Origin: Burkholderiales bacterium
Lineage (GTDB): Bacteria > Pseudomonadota > Gammaproteobacteria > Burkholderiales > SG8-39
Direction: 5' to 3'
Assembly (NCBI GenBank): GCA_020846575.1
Contig: JADLDQ010000174.1
Span: 1 to 7,748 of the forward strand
DNA: 7,748 nt
This document shows, in pieces, positions 1 through 6,410 of this stretch. The first letter of the stretch is position 1, and each line of letters starts with the position of its first letter. The translations under genes and the position numbers were made by a program. Below the pieces are notes generated by a model. The model had not been told where the DNA came from. It saw only the letters and a list, made by a program, of their open reading frames with translations, and made no database searches.

Positions 1-418
1 CCTCGCGCCTGGCCTGCTCCCACAGGTCCTCGTGGCACTGCACGCAGCTCACCCGCACCTCGGTGCCCGGCTTGTGCGGGATCTCGTCGATGTTCCTGTG
101 GCACTCGACGCACTGGCGCTTGCCGTGCACGCTCCCGCCGAAGCGCTCCGGCGTGACGTGCAGCGACTGGGGTTTGCCGTCCGGGCCCTTGGCCGAATAG
201 CCCTTCTGGCCATGGCAGCCCAGGCAGATTTCCTTGTCGAGCGCCGGGTCCGTCGCGCCCTGGGCGTGCGCGGGCGGCGCGAGCCCCGCCAGCAACAGCG
301 CCAGGGTGCCGGCCGCCGCCGCGATGAAGGCAAGGATTCCCCGTCCAGCGCCGTGCGGGACGTCCTGGCCCCGGCGCACCGCGGTGCCCGAGTGCCGCCG
401 ACCGTCTTTGGTACGCAT
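1..418 (-). CDS. Multiheme c-type cytochrome, exported (partial, C-terminus outside window)
   Basis: The first 139 residues are visible and contain three CxxCH heme-attachment motifs: CLGCH (65-69), CVECH (103-107) and CVQCH (125-129). A GGSVHGKRQC stretch (94-103) before the second heme is typical of multiheme periplasmic electron carriers of the cytochrome c3/NapC-NrfB-like class. Residues 27-52 form a hydrophobic segment ending APPAHA-QG, so I infer a Sec signal peptide and a periplasmic (or membrane-attached) product. The ATG at 418 was chosen because AAAGG lies 9 nt upstream. The leader before the hydrophobic core is rather long (about 26 residues), so a later start is possible. The gene begins 28 bp after the stop of the TPP enzyme on the same strand, which suggests co-transcription. 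Total heme number and electron partner cannot be seen because the gene runs off the window. The heme motifs make the class secure; the subfamily is not. Confidence 0.85.
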   Translation of the reverse strand, partial: MRTKDGRRHSGTAVRRGQDVPHGAGRGILAFIAAAAGTLALLLAGLAPPAHAQGATDPALDKEICLGCHGQKGYSAKGPDGKPQSLHVTPERFGGSVHGKRQCVECHRNIDEIPHKPGTEVRVSCVQCHEDLWEQARRE

Positions 419-446
419 GCTCCAGTGCCTTTCCCGGTTGATCCGC

Positions 447-2117
447 TCAGATCGCTCGCCGCGCCGATCCGCTCGCGGGGAAGTACTCGGCGACGGGAAT
501 CTCCACCACGGACGGTCCGTCCACTGCCAGCGCCGCACTCACCGCCTCGGCGATATCCTCGGTTCGTTCGGCGTAGAAGCCGCGCGCGCCGCACACTTGC
601 GCCAGGCGGTCGAAGCGCGGGTTGACGAGGTCCACGCCCACCAGCCGTCCGCCGTAATTGCGCTGCTGCTGCGCCTTCTCCGCGCCGTGGCAGTTGTTGT
701 TCATCACGATGGCGACCTGAGGAATCTTCCAGCGCACCGCGGTGTTGATTTCCTGGATGGTGTACATGAACCCGCCGTCGCCCTGCAGGCTCACCGCCGC
801 GCGGTCCGGACGGCCGAGCCGGGTTCCGAGGCTGATGCAGTAGCCGCCGCCCAGGCCGCCCTGGCCCGAGTAGTTGAACATGGTGCGCGGTACCTCGAAG
901 TGCACCCGGTCGTAGGCAAGGCCCGGCGCCGCGCCCGCATCCACGGTGATCATGCATTCGCGCGGCAGCACGCGCCGCAACTCGGTGAACACGCGCTGCG
1001 GCATGATCGGGTGGCCGGTGATGTCGCGCTCGGCTTCCAGCCGCGCGCGCCGTCTCGAGGCACAGGCTTCGACCTGCGCGCGCCATTGCGGCCGCGGCTT
1101 TTTCCGCGGCTGGATCGCGCGGACCGCCGCGAGCAGCTGGCGCGCCACGGTGCGCGCGTCCCCCAGGATGCCGGCGGCAATCGGGTAGTTGCGGCCGATC
1201 TCGCGCGGGTCGAGCTCGACCTGCACGATGCGCGTGCCCGGTGCGATGACGCTGTCGTTCCAGAAGGTGGAGGTCTGGTTGATGCGCGCCCCCAGCGCCA
1301 GGAGCACGTCAGCGCGGCGGATCGCATCCATCGACTCCGGGGCGCCCCGGAATCCCGGCGGGCCGACGTAGAGCGGGTGGCTGTTCGGGATCGCGTCGTG
1401 GTGGCTCCAGGAGGGCGCCATCGCCATGTCCAGTTCCTCGGCGAGCGCCACCGCGTCCTCGCTCGCCTGCGAATCGATGACGCCGCCCCCGGCGAGCAGC
1501 ACCGGGCGCTCGGCGGCGGCGAGCAGCTGCGCGGCGCGCTCGACCGCCGCCGGATCGCCGGCGATGCGTGCGTCCACCACCCGGTAGGCCGCCGGCGGCA
1601 GGATCGGGCCCTCCACCGTCGCGTCCTCCAGCAGGTCCGAGGGGATCGAGACGAGCACCGGCCCGGTGCGGCCGGTGAGTGCGCAGCGCAGGCCGTAGCG
1701 CAGCATCTCCAGGATGCGCTCGGTGGTGCCCACCTGCACCGCGAGCTGGGTGATCGGCCTGAAGATCTCCACCAAGTCCAGCGCCTGGTGGCCGTCGCGA
1801 TGGTGGTGATGGCGCGGCGTATCGCCGGCGATGACGATCACCGGCGCGCGTCCCTTGTGCGCCAGCGCGATGCCGGTGGCGAGGTTGGTGGTGGCGGGCC
1901 CTGAAGTCGTGATGCAGGCGGTGGGTCTGCCCGAGGCGCGCGCATAGCCGTAGGCCATGAACGCCGCGCCTTCCTCGTGCCGGGTGTCGACGAAACGGAT
2001 GTCCGGGCGGCCGTGCATCTCGGTCACGATGCCGTTGCTCGCGATCCCGACGATGCCGAAGGTGGTGTCGATGCCCTCGGCGCGCAGCGCTTCGATGACG
2101 GCGAGACCTGCTTTCAT
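447..2117 (-). CDS. Thiamine-pyrophosphate enzyme, acetolactate synthase/pyruvate oxidase superfamily
   Basis: The 556-residue protein has the normal length and three-domain order of this superfamily: an N-terminal pyrimidine-binding domain (about 1-165), a central domain (about 190-325) and a C-terminal TPP-diphosphate domain (about 375-545). The catalytic glutamate is E48 in TRHEEGA. The TPP/Mg motif is GDGGF (446-450) followed 22 residues later by NNN (473-475). It should therefore decarboxylate or ligate a 2-oxo acid or acyloin-type substrate in the cytoplasm; the exact substrate is not readable. Where acetolactate synthase has its conserved FQE-D segment this protein has HQALD (110-114), preceded by an unusual His run (103-106), so it is probably not the housekeeping acetolactate synthase. 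No small regulatory subunit is adjacent. The open frame extends upstream to 2330, but family homology begins at the ATG at 2117, with GGGGAG about 13 nt before it. The multiheme cytochrome gene follows 28 bp downstream. Alternatives within the family are benzoylformate decarboxylase-like, sulfoacetaldehyde acetyltransferase-like or cyclic-diketone hydrolase-like enzymes. Confidence 0.9.
   Translation of the reverse strand: MKAGLAVIEALRAEGIDTTFGIVGIASNGIVTEMHGRPDIRFVDTRHEEGAAFMAYGYARASGRPTACITTSGPATTNLATGIALAHKGRAPVIVIAGDTPRHHHHRDGHQALDLVEIFRPITQLAVQVGTTERILEMLRYGLRCALTGRTGPVLVSIPSDLLEDATVEGPILPPAAYRVVDARIAGDPAAVERAAQLLAAAERPVLLAGGGVIDSQASEDAVALAEELDMAMAPSWSHHDAIPNSHPLYVGPPGFRGAPESMDAIRRADVLLALGARINQTSTFWNDSVIAPGTRIVQVELDPREIGRNYPIAAGILGDARTVARQLLAAVRAIQPRKKPRPQWRAQVEACASRRRARLEAERDITGHPIMPQRVFTELRRVLPRECMITVDAGAAPGLAYDRVHFEVPRTMFNYSGQGGLGGGYCISLGTRLGRPDRAAVSLQGDGGFMYTIQEINTAVRWKIPQVAIVMNNNCHGAEKAQQQRNYGGRLVGVDLVNPRFDRLAQVCGARGFYAERTEDIAEAVSAALAVDGPSVVEIPVAEYFPASGSARRAI
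1091..1110. repeat. Perfect 7-bp inverted repeat inside the TPP enzyme gene
   Basis: GCCGCGG and CCGCGGC flank a six-base CTTTTT loop. The element lies in the part of the TPP gene that encodes a charged linker (around PRKKPRP, residues 337-343) between the central and C-terminal domains. It could fold in the mRNA, but in GC-rich coding sequence such a repeat can arise by chance. No function is assigned. Confidence 0.4.
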
Positions 2118-2224
2118 CTGGGTTATCGCGCTCCCCGCTTTACGGATCGGATCCCGGCGGATGCGGCGCCGCGCGGGGGTGAGCGCACCGCGGCACGCCC
2201 GCGTTCGCGCCTGCCGCGCGCTCG

Positions 2225-2234
2225 TTCGATCGAA
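2225..2234. repeat. Perfect palindrome TTCGATCGAA
   Basis: This ten-base perfect palindrome lies about 108 bp upstream of the TPP enzyme start codon, within the untranslated leader if transcription starts near 2289. It could be half of a repressor operator, but no second copy is evident nearby. I see no family-specific match, so regulatory function is only a possibility. Confidence 0.25.
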
Positions 2235-2294
2235 TTTCGCGCATCGCCCGTCCGGCGCGGTCCAGCCGCGATTCGGACCCGGCGAGGCGCGGCC

Positions 2295-2300
2295 ACGATA
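2295..2300 (-). promoter_or_regulatory. Possible -10 element of the TPP-cytochrome operon
   Basis: On the minus strand this reads TATCGT, matching four of six consensus bases of a sigma-70 -10 hexamer. Its centre is 33 bp from the centre of the FNR-like box at 2324-2337. Class II FNR-dependent promoters have the activator centred at about -41.5, giving roughly 31-32 bp to the -10 centre, so the spacing is close to expectation. Transcription would then start near 2288-2289 and give a leader of about 170 nt. The assignment is inferred from spacing. Confidence 0.3.
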
Positions 2301-2323
2301 CCCCGGCTCGGGCGCGCTGCTCA

Positions 2324-2337
2324 TTGACATGAATCAA
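2324..2337. promoter_or_regulatory. FNR/ANR/DNR-type binding site (TTGAC-N4-ATCAA)
   Basis: The sequence TTGACATGAATCAA matches nine of ten defined positions of the FNR/ANR consensus TTGAT-N4-ATCAA. FNR-family regulators carry an oxygen-sensitive Fe-S cluster (or, in DNR-type members, heme) and activate or repress genes when oxygen falls. A 9-of-10 match is expected by chance about 0.01 times in a region of this size with even base composition, and less often in GC-rich DNA. The box sits between divergent genes, and its spacing suits control of the minus-strand unit, which encodes a multiheme cytochrome. TTGACA within it could instead be a -35 hexamer for rightward transcription, but no good -10 lies 16-18 bp downstream. 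Confidence 0.55.
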
Positions 2338-2449
2338 ATGCGAAGGCGCGCAATTCCCGCTCATCACGACGCATCGCGCCCGGTTCAAGCGCACGACGCG
2401 CACCCCGAGGCACCCGGGTCGCGCTCGCCGGAGGTCGCGGGCGATGCGA

Positions 2450-2455
2450 TATGAT
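2450..2455 (+). promoter_or_regulatory. Possible -10 hexamer TATGAT for the Bug receptor gene
   Basis: TATGAT matches five of six consensus bases and lies about 105 bp upstream of the receptor start codon. It is embedded in a small inverted repeat, GCGAT-ATG-ATCGC (2446-2458). No recognisable -35 lies 16-18 bp upstream, so an activator would be needed or the match is coincidental. Confidence 0.25.
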
Positions 2456-2560
2456 CGCGCCGAACCGCATGCGCGAGCGCGTCGTTCAGGGTGGAGCCGG
2501 GGAATCGGCCCGGACACCGCATTCGGCGCGGCGGCAGGCCGCAGCCGAGGAGGAGACATC

Positions 2561-3556
2561 ATGACCGCAAATAGCCGAAGAGCGCCGCGCCAGGTATTCA
2601 CCGCCGCGTCGCTGCTCGTCGCCGGGCTCTCGTGCTGGCTCGCGGCGGGCGCTGCGGCGCAGTCCTTCCCGGTGCGACCGGTGCGCGCCATCATCCCCTT
2701 CTCGGCTGGCGGTGCGGTGGACGTTCCGGCGCGGGCGCTTTCGCCGCGCCTTTCGGAAATCTGGGGGCAGCCGATCGTGCTGGAGAACCGCCCGGGCGCC
2801 GGCGGCACGCTGGGCGCGGCGGAAGTGGCGAAGGCGGCCCCCGATGGGCACCTGCTGCTTTTCGTCTCCAACACCCACCTCATCAGCGCAGGCCTGTATC
2901 GGAACCTGCCCTACGACGCGGTGCGGGACTTCGCGGCGGTGATCGAAATGGGCGCGGCGCCCAACGGGGTGGTGGCGCACCCGTCGCTCGGGGTGAAGTC
3001 GCTCGGCGAGCTGTTCGCCGCCGCGAAAGCGCGGCCCGGGGTGATCAACTACGCCTCCTCGGGGAACGGCAGCACCCAGCACCTGCTCGGCGCGCACCTT
3101 TTCTCGCTCGCCGGCGTCAACCTCACCCACGTGCCGTACAAGGGCAGCGGTCCGGCCACGACCGACCTCGTCGCCGGGCGGGTCCAGGCGAGCGTGCCGG
3201 GCATGAGCAACGTGATCCAGCATATCCGCGCCGGGAAGCTCCTCGCGCTCGCCGTCACCAGTCCGCAGCGCCACAAGGACCTGCCGGAGGTGCCCGCGGT
3301 CGCGGAGACTTTCCCGGGCTACGACGGGTCGCTCTGGATGGGGCTGCTCGCGCCGGTCGCCACGCCGCGCGAGCTCGTCGGACGCATCCACCGCGATGTT
3401 GCGATGGCGCTGGGCGCCGAGGAAGTCAGGCGCGGCTTCACGCGCGCGGGTTTCGACATCCAGGTGAAGAGCCCGGAAGAGTTCGGCAGGAAGCTCGCGC
3501 TCGAGATGGAACGCTGGTCGAAGGTGATCCGCGAGTCGGGTGCGAGAATCGATTGA
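2561..3556 (+). CDS. Bug-family (TctC-like) periplasmic solute-binding receptor
   Basis: This 331-residue protein is of normal length for the tripartite tricarboxylate transporter receptor family. Residues 1-35 form a Sec signal peptide with an Arg-rich start, a hydrophobic core and a likely cut after AAA near residue 33. The mature N-terminus has the family signature FPVRPVRAIIPFSAGGAVD (36-54) and then NRPGAGG (76-82), both part of the carboxylate-binding fold. Further family segments are VPYKGSGPATTDLVAGRV (191-208) and the WMGLLAP/TPRELV region (259-273). Such receptors bind small carboxylates or amides in the periplasm and deliver them to TctA/TctB membrane proteins, which are absent here. 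An upstream in-frame ATG exists at 2444, but the ATG at 2561 has an excellent AGGAGGAG (2548-2555) 5 nt before it and gives a proper signal peptide. Two hydrolase genes follow on the same strand, so the ligand may be their substrate. The ligand itself cannot be told from sequence. Confidence 0.93.
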   Translation: MTANSRRAPRQVFTAASLLVAGLSCWLAAGAAAQSFPVRPVRAIIPFSAGGAVDVPARALSPRLSEIWGQPIVLENRPGAGGTLGAAEVAKAAPDGHLLLFVSNTHLISAGLYRNLPYDAVRDFAAVIEMGAAPNGVVAHPSLGVKSLGELFAAAKARPGVINYASSGNGSTQHLLGAHLFSLAGVNLTHVPYKGSGPATTDLVAGRVQASVPGMSNVIQHIRAGKLLALAVTSPQRHKDLPEVPAVAETFPGYDGSLWMGLLAPVATPRELVGRIHRDVAMALGAEEVRRGFTRAGFDIQVKSPEEFGRKLALEMERWSKVIRESGARID

Positions 3557-3568
3557 GTCGTGAGGAGC

Positions 3569-3578
3569 GGGGGGGGGG
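3569..3578. repeat. Ten-base G homopolymer
   Basis: An uninterrupted run of ten G bases lies 12 bp after the receptor stop codon, in the 97-bp gap before the alpha/beta hydrolase gene. Long G runs can slip during replication. This one is outside coding sequence, so any effect would be on mRNA structure or spacing. No clear Rho-independent terminator is present in this gap, so read-through into the hydrolases is possible. Confidence 0.7.
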
Positions 3579-3653
3579 CGAGGGGCTGCTCGCCCTTCGC
3601 GCTCCCGCGACTTCGGGGAAGGCTGCGCTTTCGCTACAGGCGAGGTACGGAAC

Positions 3654-4580
3654 ATGGTTGCGCAGGGAGAAACCGGAGGCATGCCCGGGGGCGAGGAGCA
3701 CTGGACCGCCAAGGGGGAGGTGCGCCTTTTTCTCTGGCGAAAGCGCGCACCCGGGCCGGCCGCGCCGCGCGGCACGGTGCTCTTCGTGCACGGCTCCTCC
3801 ATGGCCTCGCAGCCGACCTTCGACCTCTCGGTGCCGGGACGCGACGATGCCTCGGTGATGGACTGGTTCGCGGCACGCGGCTACGACTGCTGGTGCGTGG
3901 ACATGGAGGGCTATGGCCGCTCCGGCAAGCTGCGCGACATCAACTGCGACATCGCCAACGGCGCAGACGACCTGGCCGCGGCGAGCCGCTACATCCTGTC
4001 GAAGAACGGCGCTCGAGCGCTCCTTGTCTACGGGATCTCCTCCGGGGCGCTGCGCGCGGCGGTGTTCGCCGCCCGGCACCCGGACCGGGTCGCGCGCCTG
4101 GCGCTGGACGCCTTCGTCTGGACCGGCGAGGGCAGCCCGACGCTCGCCGAACGGCGCAAGCGCCTGGACGAGTACCGCAGGGTCAATCGCCGGCCCATCG
4201 ACCGCGCTTTCGTGCAGTCGATCTTCACGCGCGACCACCCCGGCTGCGCCGACGATGCCACGGTCGAGGCCTTCGCGCAGGCGATCCTCGCGCTCGACGA
4301 CTCCGTGCCCACCGGAACCTACGTCGACATGTGCGCCAGGCTGCCGCTGGTCGCGCCGCAGGCTCTGGACATGCCGGTGATGATCATGCGCGGGCAGTAC
4401 GACGGTATCGCTTCCTTCGACGACCTGCTCGCGTTCTTCCGGCAGCTGCCGAATCCGGACAAGCAGTTCTCCGTGATGCCGGGCATCGCGCACGCGAGCT
4501 TCCAGCAGAAGAACCACCGCCTGGTGTACGAACTGCTGCTCGGCTTTTTCTCCCGTGCCGAGCCGGTCTACCGGGGATGA
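3654..4580 (+). CDS. Alpha/beta-fold hydrolase
   Basis: The 308-residue product shows the standard alpha/beta hydrolase layout. Strand beta-3 with the oxyanion-hole HGSS (46-49) is followed by GYGRSG (86-91) and then the nucleophile elbow Y-GISSG-A (127-131) with Ser129. The acid is probably Asp250 in MRGQYDG and the base His280 in PGIAHASF. A cap-like helical insert spans about residues 155-235. No signal peptide is seen, so it should act in the cytoplasm on an ester, lactone, amide or C-C bond of an imported compound. The ATG at 3654 has GAGG 8 nt upstream; the first 20 residues are poorly conserved in character, so a later start cannot be excluded. The stop codon overlaps the next gene by ATGA, so the two hydrolases are probably translationally coupled. 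Fold and catalytic residues are clear; the substrate is unknown. Confidence 0.9.
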   Translation: MVAQGETGGMPGGEEHWTAKGEVRLFLWRKRAPGPAAPRGTVLFVHGSSMASQPTFDLSVPGRDDASVMDWFAARGYDCWCVDMEGYGRSGKLRDINCDIANGADDLAAASRYILSKNGARALLVYGISSGALRAAVFAARHPDRVARLALDAFVWTGEGSPTLAERRKRLDEYRRVNRRPIDRAFVQSIFTRDHPGCADDATVEAFAQAILALDDSVPTGTYVDMCARLPLVAPQALDMPVMIMRGQYDGIASFDDLLAFFRQLPNPDKQFSVMPGIAHASFQQKNHRLVYELLLGFFSRAEPVYRG

Positions 4581-6397
4581 TCCGCGCGGGCGCCGTTCTT
4601 CCCGCGAGACCGGACCAGCGAGCCGCGATGCGCTTCGATCAGCACAATCCCCCGCCCGGCTACGAGCGACCGGCCCTGTACGCCGAGATGGCCGAGGAGC
4701 GCGACCTCGCCGTACCGATGCGCGACGGGGTGACGCTGTGCGTGGACGTGTACCGCCCCGCCGCGGCCGGGCGTTTCCCGGCGCTGGTTTCGCTCGCCTC
4801 CCACAACAAGGAGTTCAACAGCCCCGAGTTCGCGCAGGCTGCGCACAACGCCCAGCCCGCCTGGTCGCGCATGTGGATGGGCGGCGCGGAGGCCGGCGAC
4901 TCGCTGTATTTCGCCCTGCGCGGCTACGTGCACGTGGTCGGGAACACCCGCGGCAGCGGCAAGTCGCAAGGCGGGGGCTCGCCCGCGTGGGACGCCTACG
5001 ACCTGGTCGAGTGGGCCGCGGCGCAGCCCTGGTGCGACGGCAACGTCGGCATGGTGGGTCTGTCGGCCTTCGCCGGGGCGCAGTTCGACGCCGCGGCGCT
5101 CGCCGCGCCGCACCTCAAGGCGATCTTTCCCTACGGGGCCGGGTCGCGCTACCGCTTGCGCGAGATGTTCCCCGGCGGCGTGCTGCACCCCTTCACCTAC
5201 CTGCTGGATGCGCTCAGCGTGGTGCACGGAGCGCGCGCTGCGCCGGGCGAACTGCCCCCCGCGCTCGAGGCGAAGTGGCGCGAGGCGATGGCGAACCCCG
5301 ACTACCGCATGTACCCGAACATCTACAACATCCTTACCATGAAGGGGCAGATCTATCCGGCGCTGTTCCAGGCGCTCGTCGAACCCTTCGAGGACGAGGA
5401 GGCGGCGGCGGCGGCGGAGACCGCGCTGGCCAGCGTGCGGGTGCCGGTGTATACGGGCGTGAGCTTCTCAGCCTACACCTACAAGCGCCAGATGCTCGGC
5501 TGCCTGCGCGCCTGGGAGAAGGTCCGCGGTCCGAAGAAGCTCATGCTCTCGGGCGTGGCGCAGATCGAGCGGCCGTTCCACTCGTTTCACGACGAGATGC
5601 TGCGCTGGTTCGATCACTGGCTGCACGGCACGGCCACGGGTGTCATGGACGAGCCGCCGGTGAAGGTGTGGGTGGCCGGCGAGAACCGCTGGCGCGCCGC
5701 GCACGACTGGCCGCTGCCGCAGACGCGCTGGACCAAGCTCCACCTGCACAGCTGGGGGCGCCTGCGCGCGGCGCCGTTCGTGCCCGGCGCGCGCGAGGAC
5801 GCGCCCGAGCCGGACGGCTTCCTGCAGATGCCGCCGACCCAGACCGACCGGGTGCAGAAGCTTCGCTACATGACCGAGCCGCTCGAGCGCGACCTCGCGG
5901 TGATCGGCCCGATCGAGCTGGTGTTGTACGCGGCGATCGACCAGCCGGACACGAACTGGATCGCGATCCTCAAGGACGTCGGGCCCGACGGTTCGGTGAG
6001 GAGCGCGCGCGAAGGCGAGATGGGCGAGCCGCAGGGCCTGCCCGAGCGCGAAGTGAGCCGGGGCTGGCTGAAGGCATCGCACCGTGCTCTGGACGCGAGC
6101 CGATCGAAGCCCGGTCAACCATGGCACCCGTTCACCCGCGCGGCCTGGAAGCCCGTCGTGCCCGGCGAGATCTGCGAGTACGCCATCGAGATCATGCCGG
6201 CGGCGAACCTGTTCCGCCGCGGGCACCGCGTGTGCGTCGAGATCGCCTCGCTCGATCTGCCGGCCGGGCCCGCCGGGCTCACCAGCGTCGAGTACGTTCC
6301 CTATCACATCTGCTCCAGCCGCACGGTCGCGCACCGGGTATACCGGGACGCGAGGCATCCCTCGCACCTGCTGCTGCCGGTCATCCCGGAGGATTGA
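4577..6397 (+). CDS. CocE/NonD family (X-Pro dipeptidyl-peptidase S15-like) hydrolase
   Basis: The 606-residue protein has the CocE layout: an alpha/beta-hydrolase core entered by ERDLAVPMRDGVTL (41-54) and VYRP (58-61), then NTRGSGKSQGG (123-133), EWAAAQPWCDGNVGMVG (145-161) and the nucleophile elbow GLSAFAG (161-167, Ser163). The segment MLRWFDHWLHGT (341-352) leads into DEPPVKVWVAGENRWR (358-373), the usual entry to the C-terminal jelly-roll domain (about 385-606). Family members cleave acyl esters or amides. The catalytic Asp and His are not at the places expected from CocE: the GW-D segment is replaced by TGVSFSAYTYK (293-303) and the GPW-H segment by SGVAQIER (325-332). Histidines at 335 and 338 are possible substitutes. 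The start at 4577 forms an ATGA overlap with the preceding gene. ATG 4628 (589 residues) is nearly as likely because family-like sequence starts there and neither start has a strong ribosome-binding site. Confidence 0.88.
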   Translation: MIRAGAVLPARPDQRAAMRFDQHNPPPGYERPALYAEMAEERDLAVPMRDGVTLCVDVYRPAAAGRFPALVSLASHNKEFNSPEFAQAAHNAQPAWSRMWMGGAEAGDSLYFALRGYVHVVGNTRGSGKSQGGGSPAWDAYDLVEWAAAQPWCDGNVGMVGLSAFAGAQFDAAALAAPHLKAIFPYGAGSRYRLREMFPGGVLHPFTYLLDALSVVHGARAAPGELPPALEAKWREAMANPDYRMYPNIYNILTMKGQIYPALFQALVEPFEDEEAAAAAETALASVRVPVYTGVSFSAYTYKRQMLGCLRAWEKVRGPKKLMLSGVAQIERPFHSFHDEMLRWFDHWLHGTATGVMDEPPVKVWVAGENRWRAAHDWPLPQTRWTKLHLHSWGRLRAAPFVPGAREDAPEPDGFLQMPPTQTDRVQKLRYMTEPLERDLAVIGPIELVLYAAIDQPDTNWIAILKDVGPDGSVRSAREGEMGEPQGLPEREVSRGWLKASHRALDASRSKPGQPWHPFTRAAWKPVVPGEICEYAIEIMPAANLFRRGHRVCVEIASLDLPAGPAGLTSVEYVPYHICSSRTVAHRVYRDARHPSHLLLPVIPED

Positions 6398-6410
6398 ACC
6401 TATTCTCCTC

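Larger units (their letters stand above)
2118..2560. other. Divergent intergenic region between TPP enzyme and Bug receptor genes
   Basis: No convincing gene lies in these 443 bp. The open frames crossing it are Arg/Ala/Pro-rich and look like high-GC shadow frames. It separates two divergent start codons (2117 minus, 2561 plus), so it should contain the promoters of both units. Visible elements are an FNR/ANR-like box (2324-2337), a possible minus-strand -10 (2295-2300), a TATGAT hexamer (2450-2455) and a perfect 10-bp palindrome (2225-2234). The sequence around the FNR-like box is AT-richer than its surroundings, as expected for a real control region. Confidence 0.6.

Noticed and set aside
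49..1086. Minus-strand open frame overlapping both the TPP enzyme and the cytochrome
   Set aside because: It is out of frame with the TPP motifs and with all three CxxCH motifs; its composition is that of a high-GC shadow frame.
2118..2330. Possible 71-residue N-terminal extension of the TPP enzyme
   Set aside because: The extension is Arg/Pro-rich with no family resemblance, overlaps the FNR-like control region, and the superfamily fold begins at the ATG at 2117.
3594..3622. Possible terminator hairpin (CCTTC/GAAGG with inner CCCG/CGGG) before the alpha/beta hydrolase
   Set aside because: The stem is interrupted by a five-base bulge and no T run follows, so it does not look like a Rho-independent terminator.
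3560..4576. Upstream extension of the CocE reading frame through the alpha/beta hydrolase gene
   Set aside because: This part is Arg/Gly/Ala-rich, has no domain resemblance and lies over a clear hydrolase in another frame. Real CocE homology begins only after 4577.
5400..5418. GCG trinucleotide run in the CocE gene
   Set aside because: It encodes five alanines between glutamates in a probable helix and is ordinary for high-GC coding sequence.
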